Assembly: GCA_963704515.1 (NCBI GenBank)
Contig: OY969913.1
Span: 806,001 to 870,000 of the forward strand
Reading direction: 5' to 3'
DNA length: 64,000 nucleotides
From: VRUE01 sp963704515
Lineage (GTDB): Bacteria; Actinomycetota; Thermoleophilia; Solirubrobacterales; 70-9
A program made the translations under genes and the position numbers. This document shows, in pieces, positions 1 to 7,248 of the stretch (position 1 is its first letter; the number at the start of each line of letters is the position of its first letter). The notes under the pieces were generated by a model that worked only from the letters and a program-made list of their open reading frames with translations, had not been told where the DNA came from and ran no database searches.

Positions 1-681
1 GGAGAGGTGGGAGACCTGCTGGAAGCAGTCGAAGACCATCTCGGCGGTGCTCGCGTCCTGGCGCAGCTCGTCGCCGACCCAGCAGCGAATGCGCAGGTCC
101 TGCGGGTCGCCGAGCTCATCCGGCGTCACCAGCCAGGGCCCGAGCGGACCGTGGGTGTCGAAGGACTTGCCGATCGTCATCGTCTGCGCCCTTCCCTGCC
201 AGTCGCGCACGCTGACGTCGTTGGCGCAGGTGTAGCCGGCGATCGCCTCATGGGCGCGCTCCACCGGGACATGGCGGCAGCGCTTGCCGATCACGATCGC
301 CAGCTCGGCCTCGTAGTCGAGGAAGGTCGAGACCTTGGGCATATGAACGTCGGCGCCCGGTCCCACCACGCAGGTCACCTGCTTGTTGAAGAAGACCGGA
401 ACCTCGGGCGCCTCCATGCCCATCTCGGCGATGTGGTCGGCGTAGTTGAGTGCGATCGCCAGGTACTTGCGCGGTGTCGCCGGCGCCAGCAGCCGCGCCT
501 CGGCGAGCGGCAGCCGCGGCGCGCTCTCAGCCAGGCGCCTCAGACCCTCCTGCCCAAGCGCCTCGAGCGCCCGCGCCGGTTCCTGCGGCGCCCCGCTCGC
601 CGAGAGGTCGACGATCTCCTCGCCCACGAAGATTCCAAGCGCCCCCGCGCCCCCGGCGGTCTCGAATCGACAGAGCCTCAT
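1..681 (-). CDS. Fumarylacetoacetate hydrolase family protein (3' end outside window)
   Basis: Reverse-strand reading from an ATG at 681 is open for 227 codons to the window edge, so the C-terminus is missing. The protein starts MRLCRFETAGG and carries family landmarks: a YLAIALNYADH segment, the NDVSVRDWQ segment and TIGKSFDTHGPLGPW, all typical of FAH-family C-C bond hydrolases and isomerases (2-hydroxyhepta-2,4-diene-1,7-dioate isomerase, acylpyruvase). The metal-binding acidic residues would lie in the DYEAELAIVIG stretch. Members act in the cytosol in aromatic or keto-acid catabolism; the exact substrate cannot be told. It diverges from the methyltransferase at 775 with a 93-bp gap that must hold both promoters. 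No strong ribosome site is visible before the ATG. Confidence 0.88.
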   Translation of the reverse strand, partial: MRLCRFETAGGAGALGIFVGEEIVDLSASGAPQEPARALEALGQEGLRRLAESAPRLPLAEARLLAPATPRKYLAIALNYADHIAEMGMEAPEVPVFFNKQVTCVVGPGADVHMPKVSTFLDYEAELAIVIGKRCRHVPVERAHEAIAGYTCANDVSVRDWQGRAQTMTIGKSFDTHGPLGPWLVTPDELGDPQDLRIRCWVGDELRQDASTAEMVFDCFQQVSHLS

Positions 682-774
682 CGGAGCGGACTCTGCCAGA
701 TCTCGATTCGCCTCATGGTCCCAGGGGTGCTATGACTGAGGCCGCTCGGCGCGATCGAACCGAATGGAGGATGG

Positions 775-1623
775 ATGAGCCCCGATCTAGAGGAGTACCG
801 CGAGCAGAGCCTGCAGACCTGGGGCCAGATGGCGCCCGGTTGGGAGGAGCGCAACGAGTGGATGACCGACCTGACGGGCCTGGTCAACGAGTGGATCGTG
901 AGCCAGATCGATCCCCAGCCAGGCCAGACGATTCTCGACATCGCCGCCGGTCCGGGCGACCTCGGCTTCAGGGTTGCCGAGCGGGTCGGTCCGGAGGGTT
1001 CGGTGCTTTCGACCGACTTCGCCCCCGAGATGGTCGAGGTGGCGCGGCGCATCGGGTCCGCACGCGGTCTCGGAAACGTCGAGTTCAGGATTCTCAACGC
1101 GGAGCAAATGGACCTGGACGACGACAGCGTCGATGCGGTCGTGTGCCGTTGGGGCTACATGCTGATGGCCGACCCGGCGGCGGCGCTGCGCGAGACCAGG
1201 CGCGTGCTGCGCGACGGCGGCTCCCTGGGCTGCGCCGTGTGGGCGGCCCCCGATCGCAATCCCTGGGCCGCGATCCCCGCGATGACGATCGTCGGACGCG
1301 GTCACATGCCGCCGCCCGAGCCCGGCGGGCCGGGGATCTTCGCGATGTCCGATCCGGAGCTTGTCCGTTCGCTGATCGCCGAGGCCGGCTTCGGCGAGCC
1401 CCGGCTCGAGGAGATCGCCTTCGACTTTCGCTACAAGGACTTCGACGAGTTCTGGGACATCTTGATCAGGATCGCCGGCCCGATTGCCCGGGTGCTCAAG
1501 TCGCTTCCGGATGCCGAGCGCCAGGCAACTCGCGACGCGATCGAGGAGGCCATCGCCCCCTTCCGCGCCGAGGACGGCACGTACGTGACCCCGGCGCTCT
1601 GCTGGGGTGCGGTCGCGCGCTGA
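775..1623 (+). CDS. Class I SAM-dependent methyltransferase (Methyltransf_11 type)
   Basis: A 282-residue cytosolic protein with the SAM-binding motif I LDIAAGPGDLG at about residues 54-64, the acidic loop after strand 2 (STDFAPEMVEVARR) and a motif IV-like DAVVCRWGYMLM. These are the hallmarks of UbiE/type-11 small-molecule methyltransferases. The C-terminal half is helical and probably forms the acceptor pocket. The start is supported by GGAGG at 766-770, five bases before the ATG. It stands alone on the plus strand, divergent from the FAH-family gene, and is followed by an AT-rich spacer. The acceptor cannot be predicted from sequence. Confidence 0.88.
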   Translation: MSPDLEEYREQSLQTWGQMAPGWEERNEWMTDLTGLVNEWIVSQIDPQPGQTILDIAAGPGDLGFRVAERVGPEGSVLSTDFAPEMVEVARRIGSARGLGNVEFRILNAEQMDLDDDSVDAVVCRWGYMLMADPAAALRETRRVLRDGGSLGCAVWAAPDRNPWAAIPAMTIVGRGHMPPPEPGGPGIFAMSDPELVRSLIAEAGFGEPRLEEIAFDFRYKDFDEFWDILIRIAGPIARVLKSLPDAERQATRDAIEEAIAPFRAEDGTYVTPALCWGAVAR

Positions 1624-1705
1624 CGACCTTTTCCTCGCCAAACATCGAAAAGAAACTATTCTGTTTTTGCATACTAATTACTAATCGAGTAAGTATTCCG
1701 CTCCA
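1624..1705. promoter_or_regulatory. AT-rich intergenic island before the CorA-like gene
   Basis: About 80 bases with runs such as AAAAGAAACTATTC, CTGTTTTTGC and ACTAATTACTAATC, in sharp contrast to the GC-rich surroundings. It probably contains the promoter of the CorA-like gene. No single -10/-35 pair is convincing. A similar AT-rich patch lies just after that gene (about 2926-2965), so this gene is bracketed by AT-rich spacers. Confidence 0.3.
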
Positions 1706-2848
1706 GTGGCGACCAGTGCTCGGGAGGCAGGGGCGGCGAGGCCGGGTGTGCGACCGGAGTTCCGGCAGCTCCTCAGCGCGACACTCTGGCAACCAGGGGA
1801 GGAGCCGAAGGCGTGCGAGCCACCTGCTTCTCCGCCGGATGGCGGAATTCGGTGGTTTGACGTGGCGCCGACCGCAACGCTCGACGGGCTGCTCGATCTG
1901 CTCGGGCACTGCTGTCCGGGGCTGGAAGAGGAGATGCTCGCCGACCTCCTCTGTCCCGACGACGTTCCCGAGGGGCGCAGCTGGCACGACGGCTCCGTGC
2001 GGCTGGCGTCGAGCTTCGCCGTCTATGCGCCGGAGGCGCGGGGGAACGGGGGCTTGACGCCGGTCTACACACCTTCGGCGGATGCTTTCTACGAGGCGGT
2101 GGAGTTGCTGGCCGGCGATCGCTGGCTGATAACTCGTTGGCACGATGCCTGCCTGTACCGCGGTTCCCGGCTGGTCGAAGACGGCTCGCCCCCGGTGTCT
2201 CGCGACGGGTTGAGGTCGGCGGTCGCCAAACGCTGGGCCGGGCAAAGAGACGGCAACGCGGGTGACCTTGGCGTGATGGTGATGCACGAGCTATCGCTCA
2301 CCTATGCACCCACGCACCGGCGCTTCCTGGCGGCCCTGGAGGAGTGGGAGCTGGCGCTCTACGAGAAGGGAGGGCGTAAGCGGGGCGTCGGCTCCGAGGA
2401 GGAGGGCCGCCTCCACGATCTCTGGGGCGCCCGCGCGCGGCTGCGGGAATGGCTGAATCCCCTGAACGTACCGGGCCTGCGCGCCGATCTGGGCAAGGCG
2501 TGGCTACCGGGGACGGATCACGACGCGGCGATCGAGGTCGATAAGCGCGTCGATAAAGCCCTCGCCGCGCTGTCGAAGCTCGGCGAAACGTTGCGTAGCT
2601 CCTTCCAACTGATCCACATCGAGAAGACCGAAGCGCAGCGCGAACGCAACGAGCGAATGCAGCGAGACCTGGGTTTCCTCGCCACCGGCTTCTTGGTCCC
2701 CACTCTGGTGGTGGGTTTCTACGGCGCGAATACGTGGATTCCGGGAGAGCATCGCCACTGGGGGTTCTTGGGGATGGTCCTGGTGATGATCGTCCTCACC
2801 GCGGTGGTCTCATGGGCGCTTCGCAGGATGCTTGACGCTAATCGCTGA
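1706..2848 (+). CDS. CorA-like membrane protein
   Basis: A 380-residue protein whose first 300 residues are soluble and acidic and whose last 65 form two transmembrane helices separated by a short loop, the topology of CorA/ZntB divalent-cation channels. A long amphipathic helix (about residues 270-315, ending ERNERMQRDLG) leads into TM1, as in the CorA stalk. The selectivity motif GMN at the end of TM1 reads YGANT here, so ion choice may differ from classical Mg2+ CorA. The GTG at 1706 is the longest start; an in-frame GTG near 1748 is an alternative, and neither has a clear ribosome site. It may have arrived separately from its neighbours, since both flanks are AT-rich. Confidence 0.65.
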   Translation: MATSAREAGAARPGVRPEFRQLLSATLWQPGEEPKACEPPASPPDGGIRWFDVAPTATLDGLLDLLGHCCPGLEEEMLADLLCPDDVPEGRSWHDGSVRLASSFAVYAPEARGNGGLTPVYTPSADAFYEAVELLAGDRWLITRWHDACLYRGSRLVEDGSPPVSRDGLRSAVAKRWAGQRDGNAGDLGVMVMHELSLTYAPTHRRFLAALEEWELALYEKGGRKRGVGSEEEGRLHDLWGARARLREWLNPLNVPGLRADLGKAWLPGTDHDAAIEVDKRVDKALAALSKLGETLRSSFQLIHIEKTEAQRERNERMQRDLGFLATGFLVPTLVVGFYGANTWIPGEHRHWGFLGMVLVMIVLTAVVSWALRRMLDANR

Positions 2849-2925
2849 GCTCGCCGATCAGCTCGACCACGCGCCGCTCGATCCCGTCGCGGGTGCGGCG
2901 GACCCCCTCGTTGATGAACGTAGAG
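2838..2925 (-). pseudogene. Possible C-terminal remnant of an ArsC/low-molecular-weight phosphatase-like gene
   Basis: The reverse strand reads FINEGVRRTRDGIERRVV followed by ELIGELSD and a TAG stop at 2838-2840. The RDGIERRVxELxxEL pattern resembles the last helix of arsenate reductase/LMW phosphatase proteins. No start codon or catalytic part is present upstream, where the sequence becomes AT-rich. The segment overlaps the end of the CorA-like gene by 11 bases. It may be a gene stub left by insertion of the neighbouring pair, or chance. Confidence 0.22.
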
Positions 2926-2928
2926 AAA

Positions 2929-2960
2929 TTGATATTGAGAAAAATCGGCTTATTTTCTAA
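2929..2960. promoter_or_regulatory. AT-rich inverted repeat upstream of the antitoxin-like gene
   Basis: AGAAAAAT (2938-2945) and ATTTTCT (2952-2958) form an imperfect inverted repeat about 25 bases before the ATG at 2984. Placement just upstream of a helix-turn-helix-encoding first gene suggests an autoregulatory operator or promoter. This is inferred from position only. Confidence 0.3.
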
Positions 2961-2983
2961 ACAATCCGCTACGCTGCTTGGCC

Positions 2984-3682
2984 ATGGCGGGCGTGGCCGA
3001 GAGCAGCAAGCTGATTGACGGGATCGTGCGGTTGCGCCGCGCGGAGCGGATCCCCGAGGCCGCCCAAGACGTGGCGCCGGTGCGCCGCGATCTCGAATCG
3101 CGACTCGGCCCGACGCTCTCGCGCTCGCGTGCGGCCCACGTTCTCGGCGTCAGCCAGACGGCGCTCGATCGCTGGGTCGCCGCGCGTCAGGTCCCGATTG
3201 TCTTGACACCGCATGGGCGGCGCGAGGTGCCGCGACAGTTCGTGATCGAGTTGCGCGAGTCGATCGACGAGCTGTTGCGCGAGGGCAAGCATCGTCACCT
3301 CCTGGCCGAGGCGCTTAAGCGGCGCCGGGAGGCCGCGGCAAAGGCCGGCGATTCAAGCGCCGACCGTATGGGGCGGCGGACATCCGACGGTCATCGCACT
3401 GCCGAGCGCCGAGCACTTGCCTATCACCGTCTGATCGCGGAGCGCCTCGATGAGGGGATGGTCGAAGAGGCGAGGGAGAGGATTGAGCGGCTAGCCGCCG
3501 ATGGCCACCTCCATTCCCGTTACGCGGAACACTGGCGGGAACTGCTTGCCAGGTCGGTTGACGAGATCGCCGCGGCGATCTCCGCCGACACGCAGGAAGG
3601 CAACGACCTGCGCCAGAACAGCCCCTTCGCCGGGGTGCTCAACGAGCAGGAGCGGCGGCGGATCATCGAGACCGTCAGGTAA
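2984..3682 (+). CDS. Helix-turn-helix protein, probable antitoxin partner of the downstream nucleotidyltransferase
   Basis: About 232 residues. An N-terminal segment SRSRAAHVLGVSQTALDRWV (about residues 47-66) matches an excisionase/MerR-like helix-turn-helix. The rest is rich in charged helices (ELRESIDELLREGKHRH, RLDEGMVEEARERIERL). Its stop is 11 bases before the next gene's start, and such HTH proteins commonly precede DUF6036 nucleotidyltransferases, so it is probably the DNA-binding antitoxin and autorepressor. The ATG at 2984 is preferred over an in-frame TTG at 2978. It could also be a plain regulator unrelated to toxin control. Confidence 0.65.
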   Translation: MAGVAESSKLIDGIVRLRRAERIPEAAQDVAPVRRDLESRLGPTLSRSRAAHVLGVSQTALDRWVAARQVPIVLTPHGRREVPRQFVIELRESIDELLREGKHRHLLAEALKRRREAAAKAGDSSADRMGRRTSDGHRTAERRALAYHRLIAERLDEGMVEEARERIERLAADGHLHSRYAEHWRELLARSVDEIAAAISADTQEGNDLRQNSPFAGVLNEQERRRIIETVR

Positions 3683-3693
3683 GGAGCGGAGGC

Positions 3694-4239
3694 TTGCGCC
3701 GGGCTGAGCTCGAGCACGTCCTGCGCGCCGCCGCCGCGGTAACCGAAGATGCCGAGATCGTGGTGGTCGGCAGCCAGGCGATCCTCGGCCAGTTCCCGGA
3801 CGCGCCGGAGGCGCTCCTCGTCTCGCGCGAGGCCGACGTCTATCCCCGCAACCATCCCGAGCGGGCAGACGAGATCGACGGCAGTCTCGGCGACGGCTCC
3901 TACTTTGACTCGACCTTCGGGTACTACGCCCGCGCCGTCGGCCCCGAGACCGCGACGCTGCCGGCGGGTTGGGAGCAGCGGCTGGTGTCGGTCAGCAACG
4001 AGAACACCGGCGGGGCTACCGGCTTCTGTCTCGAGGTAAACGACCTGGTGCTCTCCAAGTGCGTCGCCGGTCGGCGGCGCGACTGGGAGTTCGCCGAGGA
4101 CGCGCTCCGCCACGGGCTCGCCGAGGCGGCGGAGCTGCGACGCCGTGTCCCGGAATTGCCGCTTGACGCCGACGACCTCCACGAGGTCGCGCGGGTTATG
4201 GAGGGAGTCATCGCCCGCGTCGAATCGAAGGGGACATGA
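3694..4239 (+). CDS. DUF6036-type nucleotidyltransferase-like protein (probable toxin)
   Basis: A 181-residue protein with the pattern IVVVGSQAILGQFP near residues 22-35, the GS loop of minimal nucleotidyltransferases, and an acidic pair in SREADVYPRN that could hold metal. KCVAGRRRDWEFAEDALRHG follows the layout of DUF6036/AbiEii-like proteins. Proteins of this group are proposed to transfer nucleotides to RNA or protein targets. It starts with TTG at 3694, seven bases after AAGGAG (3681-3686), a good ribosome site, and is coupled to the HTH gene before it. Its stop overlaps the ATG of the first crcB by four bases, which looks like insertion of the pair directly before that operon or fortuitous coupling. 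Confidence 0.68.
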   Translation: MRRAELEHVLRAAAAVTEDAEIVVVGSQAILGQFPDAPEALLVSREADVYPRNHPERADEIDGSLGDGSYFDSTFGYYARAVGPETATLPAGWEQRLVSVSNENTGGATGFCLEVNDLVLSKCVAGRRRDWEFAEDALRHGLAEAAELRRRVPELPLDADDLHEVARVMEGVIARVESKGT

Positions 4240-4640
4240 CGCTTCCGAGGATCGATAGGCGCGAGCTGCTGGCGATCTACGCCGGCGGGGTGCTCGGGGC
4301 GCTGGGCCGGGTCGGGCTGGCGCAGGCGGCGCCGTATGGGGCGGGGAGCTGGCCCTGGGCGACCTTCGCGGCCAACATGGTCGGGGCGCTGCTGCTCGGC
4401 TACTTCGTAACCCGGCTGCAGGAGCGGCTGCCGCCCTCGAGCTACCGGCGGCCGCTGCTCGGCACCGGGCTTTGCGGGGCGCTGACCACCTTCGCCACCC
4501 TGCAGCTGGAGCTGTTCACGATGATCGACACGGGGCACCTGGCGTTGGCGATCGGCTACGTCGCCGCGACGCTCGCCGGCGGCTTCGCCTGCGTCCATCT
4601 GGCGACCGCGGCCGTGCGCCGCACGAGGACGGCGCGGTGA
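4236..4640 (+). CDS. crcB: Fluoride channel subunit CrcB/FEX (first copy)
   Basis: A 134-residue protein with four predicted membrane helices. The conserved GALGRVGLAQ turn follows the first helix, then TFAANMVGALLLGYF, and then GLCGALTTFATLQLE. The TTFAT part of the last segment corresponds to the fluoride-conducting polar track and the central Na+ region of Fluc channels. Actinobacteria usually carry two crcB genes whose products form antiparallel heterodimers, and a second copy overlaps this one by four bases. The ATG overlaps the stop of the previous gene. No fluoride riboswitch (conserved GGNGATGGNGTTCGCC-like core) was found upstream. Confidence 0.93.
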   Translation: MTLPRIDRRELLAIYAGGVLGALGRVGLAQAAPYGAGSWPWATFAANMVGALLLGYFVTRLQERLPPSSYRRPLLGTGLCGALTTFATLQLELFTMIDTGHLALAIGYVAATLAGGFACVHLATAAVRRTRTAR

Positions 4641-5002
4641 CGGCGCCGGCCTGGGCAGCGGTGGCGGCGCTCGGCGGGCTCGCCGCGCTGGCTCGCTTCC
4701 TGCTCGACGCCGCGGTCGCCGAGCGTGCCGCGGGGCCCTTCCCGGCCGGCACCCTGGCGGTCAACCTGAGCGGCGCCGCGCTGCTCGGCGTGCTGGCCGG
4801 CGCCGCCCTGCACGGGGTGGCGCTGACGATCGTCGCCGGCGGCGGCCTCGGCTCCTACACGACCTTCTCGACCTGGATGTTCGAGTCCCAGCGCCTCGGC
4901 GAGGCCGGCCGCGCTCACCTGCTCTGGCTCAACATCGGCCTCTCGCTCTCCGCCGGCCTGGCGGCGATCACCCTGGGACACTGGCTCGGAGGCGCCCTAT
5001 GA
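4637..5002 (+). CDS. crcB: Fluoride channel subunit CrcB/FEX (second copy)
   Basis: About 121 residues starting with GTG at 4637, which overlaps the preceding TGA. It has four hydrophobic helices, AALARFLLDAAV after helix 1, then GTLAVNLSGAALLG with the conserved Asn, and GGLGSYTTFSTWMFE, the phenylalanine-box segment of Fluc channels. It is probably the heterodimer partner of the first copy; together they would export fluoride across the inner membrane. A longer open frame begins upstream inside the first copy, but the coupled GTG gives the normal family length. Confidence 0.92.
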   Translation: MTAPAWAAVAALGGLAALARFLLDAAVAERAAGPFPAGTLAVNLSGAALLGVLAGAALHGVALTIVAGGGLGSYTTFSTWMFESQRLGEAGRAHLLWLNIGLSLSAGLAAITLGHWLGGAL

Positions 5003-5060
5003 GCTTCCGGTGTTCCTTTGCCCCGCATATCCCGGAAAACGCGCACCGGAACGGCGCAGG

Positions 5061-6128
5061 ATGACTCCCGACGCCCTCAAGCTGACCTTCTACTTTGGTG
5101 AGCACGACCGCCACGGCGGCCGCCTCCTCTCCGACGCGGTGCTCGACCTCTTCGAGCGCCGGCGGCTTGCCACCGGCATCCTGCTGCGCGGGGCCGAGGG
5201 CTTCGGCGCCGGCCAGCGCCTGCAGACCGACCGCCTGCTCTCGCTCTCCGAGGACCTGCCGCTGGTCGCGGTCGCGGTCGACCGCCGCGAGCGGATCGAG
5301 GCCGTCGTCCCCGAGCTGGTCGAGATCGCCGGCGACGGCCTGCTCACCCTGGAGCGCGCTCGCTTCGCCGCCGCCGACCACCAGCCCGGCCATGAGCCCC
5401 ACGAGGAGGTCAAACTCACCGTCTACACCGGCCGCGGACAGCGGCTCGGGGGGACGCCGGCGCACATCTCGGTGGTCGCCGCCCTGCACCGCCACGGCGT
5501 CGCCGGCGCCACGGTCCTGATCGGCGTCGACGGCGTCGCCGCGGGACGCCGCCTGCGCGCCCGCTTCCTCGGCGCCAACGCCTGGGTGCCGGCGATGACG
5601 GTCGCGGTCGGCGAGCGCGAGCGGATTGCCGCCGCGCTGGCGGAGCTGAACGAGCCGCTGGAAGGGCCGCTGGCGACGCTTGAGGCGATCCGCGTCTGCC
5701 GCCGCGACGGCCGGGCGCTGGCCCGCCCGCGCCCGGTGCCGCCCGCAGGCGACGGCCTCGACGTATGGACCAAGCTGATGGTCTACTGCTCGGAGCGCTC
5801 CGAGCATCGCGGTCAGGCGCTGCACCTGGAGCTGATCCGCCGCCTGCGCGCCGAGGGCGCCGCCGGGGCGACGGCGCTGCGCGGCGCCTGGGGGTACCAC
5901 GGCGACCACGCGCCCCACGGCGACCGCCTGCTCGCCCTGCGCCGTCACGTGCCGGTCGTCACCGCGATCGTCGACACCCCGGAGCGCTCCGAGCGCTGGT
6001 TCGAGATCGCCTCCGAGCTGACCGAGGAGACGGGACTGCTCACCGCTGAGACGGTGCCGGCGTTGCGAATCAGCGGGCCGGGCGGACACACCGAGGGCGG
6101 CCTGCGCCTCGCCGCCCCGCTCACCTGA
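5061..6128 (+). CDS. Triple DUF190 (GlnB-like fold) protein
   Basis: About 355 residues made of three successive DUF190 units, each opening with a K-LT-Y-type strand: LKLTFYFGEHDRHGG (near residue 4), VKLTVYTGRGQRLGG (near 117) and TKLMVYCSERSEHRG (near 237). Each has a glycine-containing GA-GFGAGQRL-like turn and an E-rich helix after it. DUF190 proteins have a PII/GlnB-like ferredoxin fold and are often encoded next to crcB; their job there is not established. Three units in one chain could mimic the PII trimer intramolecularly (inference). The ATG at 5061 is preferred; an upstream in-frame GTG at 5010 would add 17 unlikely residues. Confidence 0.85.
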   Translation: MTPDALKLTFYFGEHDRHGGRLLSDAVLDLFERRRLATGILLRGAEGFGAGQRLQTDRLLSLSEDLPLVAVAVDRRERIEAVVPELVEIAGDGLLTLERARFAAADHQPGHEPHEEVKLTVYTGRGQRLGGTPAHISVVAALHRHGVAGATVLIGVDGVAAGRRLRARFLGANAWVPAMTVAVGERERIAAALAELNEPLEGPLATLEAIRVCRRDGRALARPRPVPPAGDGLDVWTKLMVYCSERSEHRGQALHLELIRRLRAEGAAGATALRGAWGYHGDHAPHGDRLLALRRHVPVVTAIVDTPERSERWFEIASELTEETGLLTAETVPALRISGPGGHTEGGLRLAAPLT

Positions 6129-6161
6129 CCCGTCCGGCCCCGGCACTACTTTGGATCGCGG

Positions 6162-7160
6162 ATGGAGCAGCAGGCGCTCACCGACACCCTGATCGCGGCG
6201 AGGGTGCCCCTTGCCAAGCTGGAGGACGGGCAGCTGGTCGGCGACGTCTACGCCGTCCGCGAGCGGGAGTTGCGGCGCAAGCGCAACGGCGAGCCGTGGC
6301 TGCGGCTGCTGCTCGGCGACGCCGGCGGCAGCTGCGAGGCGGTCTCCTGGGAGGACGCCGAGGCGCTCTACGCGCTCGCCGTCCCCGGCACACCGCTCCA
6401 CGTCTCCGGCCACTTCGAGGTCAGCGACCGCTGGGGCTCGAAGATCAAGCTCACCGGGCTGCGCGAGGCGACCGACGACGAGTACCGGTCCGAGGATCTC
6501 GCCGCCGAGTCGGAGGTCTCCTTCGAGCGCCTCGAGAGCGACCTGCGCGAGCTGCTGGCCACGGTGCAGGATCGCCAGCTGCGCTACCTGCTCGAGCGCT
6601 TCTTCGGCGAGGACTCCGAGATCTGGGCCCGCTTCCGCGACGCGCCGGCGGCGAAGGTCTACCACCAGGCCTACCGCCACGGCCTGCTCGAGCACACGGT
6701 CTCGGTTGCCAACGCGGTCAGCGCCGCCGCCGGCTTCTTCCCCGGCATCGACCGCGACGTCGCCGTCGCCGGCGCGCTCCTGCACGACATCGGCAAGACC
6801 GAGGCCTACAACGACGACCCGCTGGCGATCGACCTCACCGACGCCGGCCGCCTGCAGGGCGAGATCCCGCTCGGCTACTACAAGGTGCGCCGCGAGATTG
6901 AGGAGATCCCCGCCTTTGACCCGGCCCTCGCCCAGGCCGTCCTGCACATCATCCTCGCCCACCACGGCTCGCTCGAGCACGGCTCGCCGGTCGTCCCGGC
7001 CACCCGCGAGGCGGTGCTCGTCCACATGATCGACAACCTGGGTGGCCGCCTCGGCAGCTTCGACCGCCTGGAGCGCGCCCTGCCCGCCGGCGAGTCCTGG
7101 TCGGGTTTCGACCGCGCTCTCTCCGGCTCGGCTTTCTTCGGCGGCCGCGCCGCCGCCTGA
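6162..7160 (+). CDS. OB-fold/HD-domain protein of the YhaM 3'-5' exoribonuclease type
   Basis: A 332-residue protein. Residues 10-105 look like an OB-fold nucleic-acid binding domain (LVGDVYAVRERELRR through WGSKIKLTGLRE). Residues 150-300 form an HD hydrolase domain with HGLLEHT (His173, His178), ALLHDIGKTEAY (His208-Asp209), HIILAHHGSLEHG and a final MIDNLGG aspartate, the metal-ligand set. This order is that of YhaM/Cbf1 3'-5' exonucleases acting on RNA or ssDNA. The length matches the family. It starts at an ATG 33 bases after the DUF190 gene, so co-transcription is possible. Confidence 0.83.
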   Translation: MEQQALTDTLIAARVPLAKLEDGQLVGDVYAVRERELRRKRNGEPWLRLLLGDAGGSCEAVSWEDAEALYALAVPGTPLHVSGHFEVSDRWGSKIKLTGLREATDDEYRSEDLAAESEVSFERLESDLRELLATVQDRQLRYLLERFFGEDSEIWARFRDAPAAKVYHQAYRHGLLEHTVSVANAVSAAAGFFPGIDRDVAVAGALLHDIGKTEAYNDDPLAIDLTDAGRLQGEIPLGYYKVRREIEEIPAFDPALAQAVLHIILAHHGSLEHGSPVVPATREAVLVHMIDNLGGRLGSFDRLERALPAGESWSGFDRALSGSAFFGGRAAA

Positions 7161-7248
7161 GCGCCCCCCGCCCCGGAAAGCGCCAAATTGCGGCTCCGCG
7201 GGCGCCCCTGCGGGAGGCCGCAAGGGCGCCGCGACTATCCTGCGAGCC

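Noticed and set aside
4100..4300. Fluoride riboswitch before crcB
   Set aside because: The conserved GGNGATGGNGTTCGCC-type core and pseudoknot partner are absent, and crcB starts inside the preceding gene.
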